Below the pieces are notes generated by a model. That model did no database searches. It saw nothing but the letters and a program-made list of their open reading frames with translations, and was not told where the DNA came from. Both the position numbers and the translations under genes were made by a program. From Solibacteraceae bacterium (GTDB taxonomy: Bacteria; Acidobacteriota; Terriglobia; Bryobacterales; Bryobacteraceae), in contig JALSRK010000050.1 of the NCBI GenBank assembly GCA_026984795.1, positions 1-64,000 of the forward strand: a stretch of 64,000 bases of DNA. The letters are read 5' to 3'. Shown piece by piece: positions 35,697 through 44,728 of the stretch. Numbering within the stretch: the stretch's first letter is position 1; each line of letters begins with the position of its first letter.

Positions 35697-37604
35697 TTGG
35701 ATTTGAGGCGCTGTTTCGTTCTATTGCTGGCGCTCGCCGGCTGGGCGCACCCGGGCACGGCGCAGGAGATCACCGTCGTCTCGGCCGCCAGCTATTTGCC
35801 TACCATCGCGCCGGACTCCTGGGCATCGGCCTTCGGCTCCGGCCTGGCCGCCCGGACTACCGTGGCCGAGTTGGACGCCGACGGCCAATTCCCCCTCGAA
35901 GTGGACGGTGTTACGGTCGAGGTTGCCGGCCGGCCCGCCCGCATCCACTTTGTCTCCCCGAGCCAGGTGAACTTCCTCGTGCCCTCGTCGATTTCTCCGG
36001 GCCTGGTCACCGTGGTGCTCCGGAGCGCCGGTATGGGCCGTGTCTTCAGCGGGCAGGTCCAGCTCCTGACGGCCGCGCCGGCGCTGTTCTCCCAAGACTC
36101 GAGCGGCGCCGGCCCTGGAGCGATTCTCAATGCGGTGACGTTCGAGGCCGGCCCTTTCCAAGTGGAGACGCCCGAGCAGACCGGCGACGACAAGCGCACC
36201 CGCCTGGCCCTGTTCGGCACCGGCTTCCGCTTCGCCTCCGAACTGCGGGCGATCGTCACCATCGAAGACGGCCGGCAGTTTTTCCTGCCCCTGGAATACT
36301 TCGGCCCCGCTCCGGGTTTCTTCGGACTCGACCAGGCCAACCTGGCGCTGCCCGCCGAGCTGGATTGCGCCGGCACGGTTCAGGTGGCCGTCGCCACCCC
36401 GGAGTTCCGCTCCAACGACGTAGCCTTCGAGGTGACGCCCCTCGACCCTTCCCAGATCCGGCTGGCGGAGCTGCGGCTCGACGCCAACCGCGTCATCGGC
36501 GGCAACCCGGTCACCGGCCGGGTGCGGACCAATGGCTGCGCCCCGGCGGACGGCTTCTCCGTGGCCCTCCGCGCGGACCACCCGGTCGCGCGGCCTCCGG
36601 AGAACGTCGTCATCCCCGCCGGCCGGGTGGAGCAAGACTTCCTCATCGAAACCAGCGTGCCCGTCGAGCAGCGCAGCGTCGAGATCGAGGCCGAGGCCGG
36701 CGGCATTGTGCGCACGGTCACTCTGGTGGTGGAGGCCCAGTCGCCGGTAGAGGTTTCGAGCGTGCTCATTACCCCGGAGGTCGTCCTCGGGGGCAAGAGC
36801 GCCACCGGAACCGTCCGGCTGCGGGAAGCCCCCGCGAGCCAGGTGACCGTGACGCTGGATTCCAGCGCCCCGCAGATCGCCGCCGTTCCGGAAAGCGTCG
36901 GTCTCCTCGCCGGGCAGGCCGAGGCCGAGTTCCCGGTCACGACTACGGAAGTCACCGGGCCCGTCCAGGTCTCGATCATCGCTTCGGCGCCGCCCAGCTC
37001 GGCCCAGGGAACTCTCGAGGTGCGCCCGGCGGTGACGCTTGCCGCGCGTCCCGAGGAGGTGCTCGGCGGCGATCCCATTACTCTCGAGGTGGAACTCGCC
37101 GAGCCGGCGCCGGTGGGCGGGGCGAACGTGGCGCTCCAAAGCGACAGCCTGGCGGTCGTCGTCCCGGCCTTCATCACCGTGCCCCTGGGCCGGCGCGTGG
37201 CCACGGAGTTCGTCCAGACGCAGCCGGTGGCCCAGGATGAGGAGGTTCACATCACCGCCCGCTATCAGGGCGTCGAAGCCGCCGCTGCCGTGATGCTCCG
37301 TTCGCCCGGTTCGGCCACGCTGCAGTCGCTCGAACTCAACCCGACGACGATTTCGAGCGGCGGCGTCTCCACCGCGACCGTCCGCCTTACCGCCCCTGCC
37401 CCGGCGGGCGGCTTGCAAGTCTTCCTGAGCCAGCAGCCGCCGGCCTCGGTCCAAATGCCGACGTTCGTTCTGGTCCCGGCCGGCCAGCAGACGGCCTTCT
37501 TCACTATCCAGGCCCCGGCGGTGGTGGTCTCCGCCAGGACAGTCACTATAGAGGCCCGGCTGGGCCAGGTGAAGAAGACCGCGGACCTTACCTTGCAGCC
37601 CTGA
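35697..37604 (+). CDS. Secreted protein with TIGR03437 domain and four Ig-like repeats
   Basis: A 635-residue exported protein. A signal peptide ends at about residue 22 (GTAQ). Residues 24-250 match the TIGR03437 domain that is expanded in Solibacter (VVSAASYLPTIAPDSWASAFG, RIHFVSPSQVNFLVPSSI, GPGAILN). Four Ig-like repeats of about 90 residues follow (near 257, 350, 445 and 540), each with a G-G-x-x-x-x-G-x-V opening, a beta core with P-A-G before a final strand (VIPAGRVEQDF, GLLAGQAEAEF, TVPLGRRVATEF, LVPAGQQTAFF). The start is TTG 35697, with no ATG nearby. Probably an extracellular or surface adhesion/structural protein. Confidence 0.75.
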   Translation: MDLRRCFVLLLALAGWAHPGTAQEITVVSAASYLPTIAPDSWASAFGSGLAARTTVAELDADGQFPLEVDGVTVEVAGRPARIHFVSPSQVNFLVPSSISPGLVTVVLRSAGMGRVFSGQVQLLTAAPALFSQDSSGAGPGAILNAVTFEAGPFQVETPEQTGDDKRTRLALFGTGFRFASELRAIVTIEDGRQFFLPLEYFGPAPGFFGLDQANLALPAELDCAGTVQVAVATPEFRSNDVAFEVTPLDPSQIRLAELRLDANRVIGGNPVTGRVRTNGCAPADGFSVALRADHPVARPPENVVIPAGRVEQDFLIETSVPVEQRSVEIEAEAGGIVRTVTLVVEAQSPVEVSSVLITPEVVLGGKSATGTVRLREAPASQVTVTLDSSAPQIAAVPESVGLLAGQAEAEFPVTTTEVTGPVQVSIIASAPPSSAQGTLEVRPAVTLAARPEEVLGGDPITLEVELAEPAPVGGANVALQSDSLAVVVPAFITVPLGRRVATEFVQTQPVAQDEEVHITARYQGVEAAAAVMLRSPGSATLQSLELNPTTISSGGVSTATVRLTAPAPAGGLQVFLSQQPPASVQMPTFVLVPAGQQTAFFTIQAPAVVVSARTVTIEARLGQVKKTADLTLQP

Positions 37605-37619
37605 GCCGGCTGCCGCCGC

Positions 37620-39095
37620 TCACTCTTTCCGCCAGTCCAGCGCCACCCGGGCCAGGGTGCGCACCGCGACGCCGGTGGGTCCTTTGGCCATCTCCGGCTT
37701 GTCCTTGTCGAGCCACGCCGTGCCGGCGATGTCCAGGTGCACCCAGGGCTTGGGATCGGCGAACTCCTTGAGGAAGTAGGCGGCCGTCACCGCGCCGCCC
37801 CATCGGGAGCCGATGTTCGGCAGATCGGCGAACGGCGACTTGAGTTCGTCCTTGTATTCTTCGTCCAGCGGCATGGGCCACATCTTCTCGCCTTCAGTCT
37901 TGGCTGCCGCCAGCACCCGCGACTGGAGCTTCTCGTCGTTCGTGAAAACCCCCGTGTTTACGTGGCCCAAGGCGACGACGATGGAGCCGGTCAGCGTGGC
38001 GGCATCGATCAAATGTGTGCAGCCGAGCCGCTGGGCGTAGGTGAGGGTATCGCAGAGGATGAGCCGGCCCTCGGCGTCGGTGTTCAACACCTCCACCGTC
38101 TTGCCGGAAAGCGTCTTGACGATGTCGCCCGGCCGCTGCGCCTTAGGTCCCGGCATGTTCTCCACCGCCGGGACGAGCACGGTCACCGGCACGGGCGGCT
38201 TCAGCCGGGCGATGGCGCGGATCGCTCCGAGCGCCGCCGCGCCGCCGGACATGTCGTACTTCATCTCGTCCATGTTCTGAGAGGGTTTGATCGAGATGCC
38301 GCCGGTGTCGAAGGTGACGCCTTTGCCCACCAGCCCCAGGTGCACGTCCGGGAGGGCCTCTCCTCGAGGCCGGTACCGGATGACGATCAGCGCCGGGGCC
38401 TCGGCGCTGCCCTGGGCCACGCCGAGAAGCGCTCCCATGCCGAGCTGTTGCATCCGTTCCCGGTCCAGGACGTCGCACTCCAGCCCTTCTTGCTGGGCGA
38501 GCGCCTGGGCCCGCCGGGCCAGTTCCATCGGTGTCAGCACGTTGCCGGGCTCGTAGCCGAGGTCCCGGGCGTGGTTCTGCGCCTCGGCCAGGATCCGCCC
38601 CTGTTCATGCCCCCGGTCCAGGTCCGCCGGCGCTGCGGGAGCGGCGATGGAGAAAGTCTCGATGTGCTTGTCGTTCTTTTTCTCGTCGGTCTTGTACCGG
38701 TCTGGATCGTAGTCACCGAGCAACGCCCCTTCCACTGCGGCACTCGCCATGGGCGCCGTTTGCAGCTTCCCCTCCAAGTGGAGAGCCACGCGCCTGACAG
38801 CCTTCGAGCGGTGCTTGCGGATCGCCGCCCCGGCCACGCGCCGGAGCACTGCTTCGTCGAACTCCTCGCGTTTGCCGCAGCCGGCGAGAACGAGCCGCCT
38901 GGCGTTCAACCCTTCGGGATGGCGCAGCAGCCCGAAGCTCGATTTCTCGCCGGTGAATTCCCCGGAGTCGTAGAACTCCTTGATTGCCTCGTCCGCCGCT
39001 ACGCCCAGTGGCGGCGGTTCCTTTTCGAACGCCGGCACGATGATTGCGTCGGCGATCACTTCGCTCAGTGGTCTGCGGTTGATTCCAGTCTCCAT
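37620..39095 (-). CDS. pepA: Leucyl aminopeptidase (M17, PepA)
   Basis: A cytosolic hexameric di-metal aminopeptidase, 491 residues. Active-site motifs are LVGKGVTFDTGGISIKPS, MKYDMSGGAA and the signature NTDAEGRLIL. C-terminal phrases RVLAAAKTEGEKMWPMPL and NIGSRWGGAVTAAYFLKEF are typical. The ribosome site AGGAG precedes the ATG, and the gene follows smpB by 21 bp, so they form an operon. Confidence 0.96.
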   Translation of the reverse strand: METGINRRPLSEVIADAIIVPAFEKEPPPLGVAADEAIKEFYDSGEFTGEKSSFGLLRHPEGLNARRLVLAGCGKREEFDEAVLRRVAGAAIRKHRSKAVRRVALHLEGKLQTAPMASAAVEGALLGDYDPDRYKTDEKKNDKHIETFSIAAPAAPADLDRGHEQGRILAEAQNHARDLGYEPGNVLTPMELARRAQALAQQEGLECDVLDRERMQQLGMGALLGVAQGSAEAPALIVIRYRPRGEALPDVHLGLVGKGVTFDTGGISIKPSQNMDEMKYDMSGGAAALGAIRAIARLKPPVPVTVLVPAVENMPGPKAQRPGDIVKTLSGKTVEVLNTDAEGRLILCDTLTYAQRLGCTHLIDAATLTGSIVVALGHVNTGVFTNDEKLQSRVLAAAKTEGEKMWPMPLDEEYKDELKSPFADLPNIGSRWGGAVTAAYFLKEFADPKPWVHLDIAGTAWLDKDKPEMAKGPTGVAVRTLARVALDWRKE

Positions 39096-39116
39096 CGGAT
39101 CTCCTCTAAGGTCGTC

Positions 39117-39593
39117 TCACCTGCGGGCGTGGCGCCGCATCGCCGCCCGGGCCTCGGCTTCCATCTCCCGGGCGCGGATCGCCTCCCGCTTGTCGTGGAG
39201 CTTCTTGCCCCGCGCGACGGCGATCTCGCATTTGATCTTCCCGTTCTTCACGTAAACCTTCGTGGGAACGAGCGTGAGGCCCTTCTCCCGGCTCTTCCAC
39301 ATCAGTTTGTCGATCTCCGCCCGGTGCAGCAGCAGCTTCCGCCGGCGTTCGGGATCGTGGTTGAAGGCCGAACCGTGCGAGTACTGCGCAATGTGCACGT
39401 TCACCAGCCAGGCCTCGTTGCCGGCGATTTCGGCGTATCCATCACGTAGTTGAATCTTCCCCGCCCGGGCCGACTTTACCTCGGTCCCGGTGAGAACCAG
39501 CCCGGCTTCGTAGCGCTCCAGCAGATGGTAGTCGTGCCGGGCGCGGCGGTTCTCGGCCAGGACCTTCACGCGGTCTGTACCCGTTTTCGTCAA
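39117..39593 (-). CDS. smpB: SsrA-binding protein (SmpB)
   Basis: Binds tmRNA and brings it to stalled ribosomes for trans-translation. The 158-residue protein has [60 protein letters not shown] and the basic tail [15 protein letters not shown]. The start is TTG 39593 with GGAG ten bases upstream; GTG eight codons later is an alternative. The tmRNA gene (ssrA) is not in this window. Confidence 0.96.
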   Translation of the reverse strand: MTKTGTDRVKVLAENRRARHDYHLLERYEAGLVLTGTEVKSARAGKIQLRDGYAEIAGNEAWLVNVHIAQYSHGSAFNHDPERRRKLLLHRAEIDKLMWKSREKGLTLVPTKVYVKNGKIKCEIAVARGKKLHDKREAIRAREMEAEARAAMRRHARR

Positions 39594-39732
39594 GCCGAGG
39601 GATCTCCGTCAACAGTCGCGGACGCGCCGGCGCTTTTTCTTCTCCACGCCCGGCCGCTGCCCATCGTCAGGCATTAGTAGGCGGGAGAGCCGTGCGAATT
39701 CTCATCTTAACATAGACTCCGGAAGCCTTAAC

Positions 39733-42126
39733 ATGAAGCGCATCAATCAGTTAGGGGTGATTCTAGCGGTTGTGGGGCTGATCCTCTCCGGCGCCGCCGA
39801 GACGGAAGCCCGGACGAAGAAAGGCGACAAGTACTTCCGTGAGGGCCGCCGCTACCAGCTCGAAGAGAAGTGGGACATGGCGCTGGAGGCTTACGAGAAG
39901 GCGCTCGGCGAAGATCCAGCCGACGCCGCCTACCAGATGGCCGTCCGCCGCACCCGCTTCCAGGCCGGCCAGATGCATGTCAAGGCCGGTAAGAAACTCC
40001 GGGACCAGGGCAAACTCGATGAAGCCCTGGCCGAGTTCCAGAAAGCTTACGCCATCGATCCCAGTTCCACCATCGCCGAACAGGAACTCCGCACTACCTA
40101 CCGCATGATCCGCCGGCGCGAAAAGAAGAAGAAAGGGGCGGAAAAAGGCCCGGAAGCGAAGGTGCTCACCCCGGTCGAGGAGATCCTCGAGGAAACCCGG
40201 AAGCGGCTGGCGGCGCTCCAGCCCCCGCCCCGCCTGAAGCCGATTTCCCGCCAGCTCAACACGCTGAAGATCAGCAACCAGCCGGTGAAGGTGCTCTACG
40301 AGACCGTCGGCAAAGTCGCCGGCATCAACGTGGTTTTCGACCCCGAGTTCCAGGACCCCGGCAAGCGGCTCTCGGTGGATCTCTCCAACACGACTCTGGA
40401 AGAGGCCCTGCGCTACCTGGCCGTCCTCACCAAGACCTACTGGAAGCCCCTCTCCGAGAACACCATCTTCGTCACCAACGACAATGTGACCAAGCGCCGC
40501 GACTACGAGGAGCAGGTGGTGAAGGTCTTCTACCTGAAGAACATTACCAAGGTCCAGGAGCTGCAGGAGATCGCCACCGCCGTCCGCTCGGTCACCGACA
40601 TCCGCCGTCTGTTCACCTACAATTCGCAGAACGCCATCCTGGTCCGGGGCGAGGCCGACAAGGTGGCCCTGGCCGAGAAGCTCATCCACGATCTGGACAA
40701 GCCCCTCGCCGAGGTGGTCGTGGACGTCATCGTTATGGAAGCCAACCGCACGCGGACCCGCGATCTGGCCGCCAGCATCATTTCCGGCGGCAAGCCCGGC
40801 CTGTCGCTACCGATCAGCTTCGCACCGGGTGGGGCGGTGCCGCTGCCCAGCGGCGACGGAGGTGGCGGCGGTGACGGCAGCGGTGGCGGAGGAGGCGGCG
40901 GCACTTCCATCCCTCTCGGCCAAATCGGCAAACTGGACTTCAGCGACTGGAACGTGACGCTCCCCGGCATGCTTCTGCAGGCGCTGATGACGGACCGCAC
41001 CACCCGGATCCTGCAGCGGCCGCAGGTTCGCGCCGCCGACGGCCAGAAGGCCTCCCTGCGCCTGGGCGACCGCATTCCGTTCGCTACCGGGAGCTTTCAG
41101 CCCGGCGTCGGAGCCGTGGGCGTAAGTCCCTTGGTGAGCACGCAGTTCCAGTATGCCGACGTCGGCGTCAACGTGGACCTTACCCCCAAGATCCACGGCG
41201 AGGACGAGGTCTCCCTCCACATCGAGATCGAGATCTCTGCCGTGCGCGAGCGGATCGACGTCGGCGGCATTCAGCAGCCGATCATCGGCCAGCGGAAAAT
41301 TACAGAAGATATCCGCGTCAAGGACGGCGAGGTGACGCTGCTCGGCGGACTGACTCAAGACCAACGCACCCGGACCAAGAACGGCGTGCCCGGGCTGAGT
41401 GACATCCCGATCATCAAGTGGCTCGGATTCACCAGCGAAGGCAAAGAGCGCAACGAAGGAGAACTCTTGATCGCCCTGATTCCTCATATCGTCCGGCGTC
41501 CTGAGATCTCGGCGATCGACTTGAAGGCGGTGGCCGCGGGAAGCGACCAGGTAGTGCGGGTGCGTTACGCGCCCCTCGAGGAAGAGGGTGGAGAAGAGCA
41601 GGAAGAGGCTCCGGGACCCGCTGCGGCGCCCCCGGCCGCCGAACAGCCTGGCCCGCCCAAGCCGCCGGCGCCGGAACCGTCGGAGGCGAAACCCGCCCTT
41701 CCCGAGGCCGGCGCCGCCATCGGCTTCGTTCCCGCCGCCGTCGAAGTCAAGCGGGGCGGCACGTTCAGCGTCTCGCTGGTGATCCGGAACGCCACCGACG
41801 TCTACAACGCCCCGATGAGGTTCCGGTTCGATCCAAAGTTTCTCCGAATGACCGAAATCGCCCAGGGCAACCTGTTGAGCGGCGACGGCCAGCAAGTGAT
41901 CTTCACCCGGAACATCCTCAACGACGCCGGCACGGCGTCCATCGTCTTGAATCGTCTGCCCGGCGCCGGCGGCGTCAGCGGCACCGGCACGCTGGTGACG
42001 CTCACCTTCCAGGCTCTTGCGGCCGGGCGGACGGAAGTCACCGTGCCGGAGTTCACGATCCGGGATTCGCAAATGCGCACGCTGGCGGTGGCCGCGCCGA
42101 AACTGCCGGTTTCGATTCAGGAATGA
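39733..42126 (+). CDS. GspD/PilQ-type secretin with N-terminal TPRs and C-terminal cohesin domain
   Basis: A 797-residue outer-membrane secretin. After a signal peptide (about 1-27) come TPR repeats (30-135), a Lys-rich linker, an STN/N0-like domain (about 175-255, SNQPVKVLYETVGKVAGINV) and an N1-like domain. The secretin domain follows (about 335-600), with VTLLGGLTQDQ and the signature VPGLSDIPIIKWLF-like VPGLSDIPIIKWLG. A Gly-rich stretch lies at about 375-392. After a Pro/Glu-rich linker (about 615-660) the last 135 residues form a cohesin-like fold (VEVKRGGTFSVSLVIRNA). Two pseudopilin genes follow within a few bases, indicating a type II secretion-like system. Confidence 0.88.
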   Translation: MKRINQLGVILAVVGLILSGAAETEARTKKGDKYFREGRRYQLEEKWDMALEAYEKALGEDPADAAYQMAVRRTRFQAGQMHVKAGKKLRDQGKLDEALAEFQKAYAIDPSSTIAEQELRTTYRMIRRREKKKKGAEKGPEAKVLTPVEEILEETRKRLAALQPPPRLKPISRQLNTLKISNQPVKVLYETVGKVAGINVVFDPEFQDPGKRLSVDLSNTTLEEALRYLAVLTKTYWKPLSENTIFVTNDNVTKRRDYEEQVVKVFYLKNITKVQELQEIATAVRSVTDIRRLFTYNSQNAILVRGEADKVALAEKLIHDLDKPLAEVVVDVIVMEANRTRTRDLAASIISGGKPGLSLPISFAPGGAVPLPSGDGGGGGDGSGGGGGGGTSIPLGQIGKLDFSDWNVTLPGMLLQALMTDRTTRILQRPQVRAADGQKASLRLGDRIPFATGSFQPGVGAVGVSPLVSTQFQYADVGVNVDLTPKIHGEDEVSLHIEIEISAVRERIDVGGIQQPIIGQRKITEDIRVKDGEVTLLGGLTQDQRTRTKNGVPGLSDIPIIKWLGFTSEGKERNEGELLIALIPHIVRRPEISAIDLKAVAAGSDQVVRVRYAPLEEEGGEEQEEAPGPAAAPPAAEQPGPPKPPAPEPSEAKPALPEAGAAIGFVPAAVEVKRGGTFSVSLVIRNATDVYNAPMRFRFDPKFLRMTEIAQGNLLSGDGQQVIFTRNILNDAGTASIVLNRLPGAGGVSGTGTLVTLTFQALAAGRTEVTVPEFTIRDSQMRTLAVAAPKLPVSIQE

Positions 42127-42132
42127 GGCGCT

Positions 42133-42603
42133 ATGAGGATGAGGAGAAGACGGCAACGCGGTCTCACGCTCGTTGAACTGATCGTCGCCTTCACCATCAT
42201 GCTCCTGCTCACCACGATGGCGGTCCCGCTGGCCCGGTATAAGGTGCGGCGGGACAAGGAAAGGGAGTTGCGCTACGCTTTGCGCGAAATCCGTACCGCC
42301 ATCGACAAGTACAAGGATGCGGCCGACATGGGCCTGCTCGGGCCGCAGGAGATCGGCACCGAAGGTTATCCGCCTACGCTCGAAGTGCTCGTCGAAGGAG
42401 TGAAAGCGGCCGGCTCGGTGGACAAGAAGTACAAGTTCCTCCGGCGGATACCCGTGGATCCCATGACCGGCACCACCGACTGGGGTTTGCGTTGCGTCCA
42501 GGACGACCCCGATTCTACGGCCTGGTGCGGGCGGAACGTCTTCGATGTCTATACCAAGTCAACGGAACGGGCTCCCGACGGAACCCTCTATTCGGAGTGG
42601 TGA
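42133..42603 (+). CDS. GspG-like type II secretion pseudopilin (larger paralog)
   Basis: A 156-residue prepilin-like protein with the processing site RG-LTLVELIVAF (cleavage after Gly; Glu at +5; Leu rather than Phe at +1). One transmembrane helix (about 13-33) is followed by a GspG-like globular domain with RRIPVDPMTGTTDW and a final DGTLYSEW. A cysteine pair (LRC and WCG) could form a disulfide. It starts 6 bp after the secretin stop and shares its C-terminal motif with the next gene. Confidence 0.85.
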   Translation: MRMRRRRQRGLTLVELIVAFTIMLLLTTMAVPLARYKVRRDKERELRYALREIRTAIDKYKDAADMGLLGPQEIGTEGYPPTLEVLVEGVKAAGSVDKKYKFLRRIPVDPMTGTTDWGLRCVQDDPDSTAWCGRNVFDVYTKSTERAPDGTLYSEW

Positions 42604-42607
42604 CGCC

Positions 42608-43000
42608 ATGAGACGCTCGCAGCGCGGTTTCACCCTGATCGAGATCCTGATCGTCATGACGATCGTCTCGATCCTGGTCTCCATCGCCGTTCCCCTCTAC
42701 CAGCGGGCGATTGTCCGGGCCAAAGAAAGCGTGCTCAAGAACAACCTGTTCACCCTGCGGACCGTGATCGACGAGTACACCTACGACAAGAAACAGGCCC
42801 CCCAATCGCTCGAAGACCTGGTCAATGAGGGCTACCTTCGCCAGATCCCCATCGATCCCATTACCGGGAGCAACCAGACCTGGGTGGTCATCACCGAGGA
42901 CGCCTTGACGGCGGTGGACCAGAACGAGCCGGGAATCTTCGACGTGCGCAGCGGCGCCGAAGGGGTCGCCCTCGACGGCACGCCGTACTCGGAGTGGTGA
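42608..43000 (+). CDS. GspG-like type II secretion pseudopilin (shorter paralog)
   Basis: A 130-residue pseudopilin with the canonical processing site RG-FTLIEILIVMTIV (Glu at +5). The globular part is that of major pseudopilin GspG: RTVIDEYTYDKKQAPQSLED, GYLRQIPIDPITGS and the end DGTPYSEW. It starts at ATG 42608, 4 bp after the preceding gene, and is probably the major pseudopilin. It ends 15 bp before the convergent dnaB gene. Confidence 0.9.
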   Translation: MRRSQRGFTLIEILIVMTIVSILVSIAVPLYQRAIVRAKESVLKNNLFTLRTVIDEYTYDKKQAPQSLEDLVNEGYLRQIPIDPITGSNQTWVVITEDALTAVDQNEPGIFDVRSGAEGVALDGTPYSEW

Positions 43001-43015
43001 GCCTCAGGCCCCCGG

Positions 43016-44413
43016 CTAGATCTCGTCGTCCAGGGGCGGCGCCGGCGGAGTCTCGTCTTCGCCCACGTCGGCGATCAGGTTCTCGAACCTGGTGAACTCG
43101 CGCAGGAACGCCAGCTTCACCCGCCCGATGGGGCCGTTGCGCTGCTTGCCGATGATCAGCTCGGCGAGCCCCCGCAGCTCCTCCCGGTCCGGCTTGTAGT
43201 ACTCCTCGCGGAAGATGAACCAGACCATGTCGGCGTCCTGCTCGATGGAGCCGGACTCCCGGAGGTCGCTCAACTGCGGCCGGTGGTCGCCCTGACGCTG
43301 CTCCGGGGCGCGGCTGAGCTGGGAAAGCACCAAGAAAGGCACGTTCATCTCCTTGGCCAGCAGTTTCAGCCCCCGCGAAAGATGGCTGACTTCCTCGTTG
43401 CGATTCGAGAACCGGCCCCGAGCGCTCATCAACTGCAGGTAGTCGATCACCACCAGGTCCAGCCCGTGCTCGGCCCGCAGGCGGCGCAGTTTGGCGTGGA
43501 TGTCCATCAGGTTGATGCCGGCCGAATCGTCGATGAACAGCGGGGCCTCCACCAGGTCCGCCGCCGCTTGCTGCAGCCGCCGCCGTTCTTCCTTGTTCAG
43601 ATACCCGGCGCGGAACTTCTGCTGGTCCACCCTGGCCGCGGCGCATACAAGGCGCGTAAGCAGCGATTCCTTCGACATCTCGAGCGAAAACAGCGCCACC
43701 GTCTTGCGCAGTTTCGGATGACAGGCTACGTGTTGCGCGATGTTGAGCGCCAGCGCCGTCTTGCCCATCGATGGCCGCGCCGCCAGGATGATCAGCTCGC
43801 CAGGGTGCAACCCGCCGGTCATCTCGTCCAGCTTCACGAAGCCGGTGCTCAGCCCGCGGATCCGCTTGCTGGGATCGAGGAACGCGTTGACCCCGCCTTC
43901 GAAGTCCTCGATGATCTGCTGGGGGTTGGCCAGGGTGTCGCGAGTGTCCTGGTCGTTGAGCTGCAGCAGCATCTCTTCGGCCGAAGAGAGGATCTCTTCC
44001 GGATTCTCCTGACCCAGCAGGCAGCGGTCGATCACGCTCTGAGAGGCGAAGATCAGCCGCCGCAGCGTCGCCTTGTCCTTGACGATCTTGACGTAGCCGT
44101 CGAGGTTGTAAATCTCCGGCAAGCCGTCGTCGAGCGAGACGATGTAACTAAACCCGTCCACTGACTCGAGCTGCCCCTTCTTGATCAGCTCATTGGACAG
44201 CGTGATGCGGTCGATCCTTTCGCCCCGCTCGTGCAAGTCGAGCATCCGGGCGAAGATCCGGCGGTGCTTTTCCAGGCTGAAGTCGTCGGGTTCCAGGATC
44301 CCGGCCACCTGCAGGAAGGCGGATTCGTCGGTCAATATGGCGCCCAGGATCAGCCGTTCGGCGTCGACGTTGGCCGGCAACCCTTTCTCGAGAGCCAGGT
44401 CCCTCGTAGCCAT
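43016..44413 (-). CDS. dnaB: Replicative DNA helicase DnaB
   Basis: The hexameric helicase of the replication fork, 465 residues from ATG 44413 (MATRDLALEKGLPANVDAE). The N-terminal domain (AERLILGAILTDESAF) is followed by the RecA-like domain with Walker A ARPSMGKTALALN, Walker B LDLVVIDYLQLM, SLEMSKESLLTR, and DLRESGSIEQDADMV. The length is normal and no intein is present. Confidence 0.97.
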   Translation of the reverse strand: MATRDLALEKGLPANVDAERLILGAILTDESAFLQVAGILEPDDFSLEKHRRIFARMLDLHERGERIDRITLSNELIKKGQLESVDGFSYIVSLDDGLPEIYNLDGYVKIVKDKATLRRLIFASQSVIDRCLLGQENPEEILSSAEEMLLQLNDQDTRDTLANPQQIIEDFEGGVNAFLDPSKRIRGLSTGFVKLDEMTGGLHPGELIILAARPSMGKTALALNIAQHVACHPKLRKTVALFSLEMSKESLLTRLVCAAARVDQQKFRAGYLNKEERRRLQQAAADLVEAPLFIDDSAGINLMDIHAKLRRLRAEHGLDLVVIDYLQLMSARGRFSNRNEEVSHLSRGLKLLAKEMNVPFLVLSQLSRAPEQRQGDHRPQLSDLRESGSIEQDADMVWFIFREEYYKPDREELRGLAELIIGKQRNGPIGRVKLAFLREFTRFENLIADVGEDETPPAPPLDDEI

Positions 44414-44728
44414 GGTCTTAAGCACAGTACCCGCCCGCCGCCCCGGGTGCAAGCGCCTGATAACTTAGGCGGTTCCTATGAGTTAGCTTTTCGAAAAGGC
44501 CGGTGGAAACCCGGGCCGCGATGTGAATCGCAACTCTTACGAAACACAGGACCGCGGAGCGCTGCCACCCCCGTTTTCCACAGTTGCGGCAAGACATATC
44601 ACCGCCCGAATGTGCGCCTGCAGCGCCGGACGCCGAAAAAAAGTGTCGCCGGAACATTTCTCTGCTCGAATGTACTACTATTATGCCCCAGCCGGGGCGG
44701 GTGGGGACCCTCTGTCTTCGCCCTTTTT
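44414..44728. other. Intergenic region upstream of dnaB with a 12-bp palindrome
   Basis: About 315 bp between the dnaB start and the end of the hybrid kinase gene, with no credible gene. It holds CTTTTCGAAAAG, a perfect palindrome at 44487-44498, and a minus-strand TACTGT hexamer at 44429-44424, 10 nt before the dnaB ATG. A single TTTTCCACA (44574-44582) resembles a DnaA box. No strong terminator was seen. Confidence 0.45.

Noticed and set aside
40855-40905. GGC/GGT-rich tract in the secretin gene, possible tandem repeat or assembly error
   Set aside because: The reading frame is kept and encodes a flexible Gly linker between structured parts, which is normal in such secretins.
44574-44582. 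DnaA-box-like TTTTCCACA near dnaB, possible replication origin
   Set aside because: A single imperfect box without a cluster, an AT-rich unwinding element, dnaA, dnaN or other origin genes nearby.
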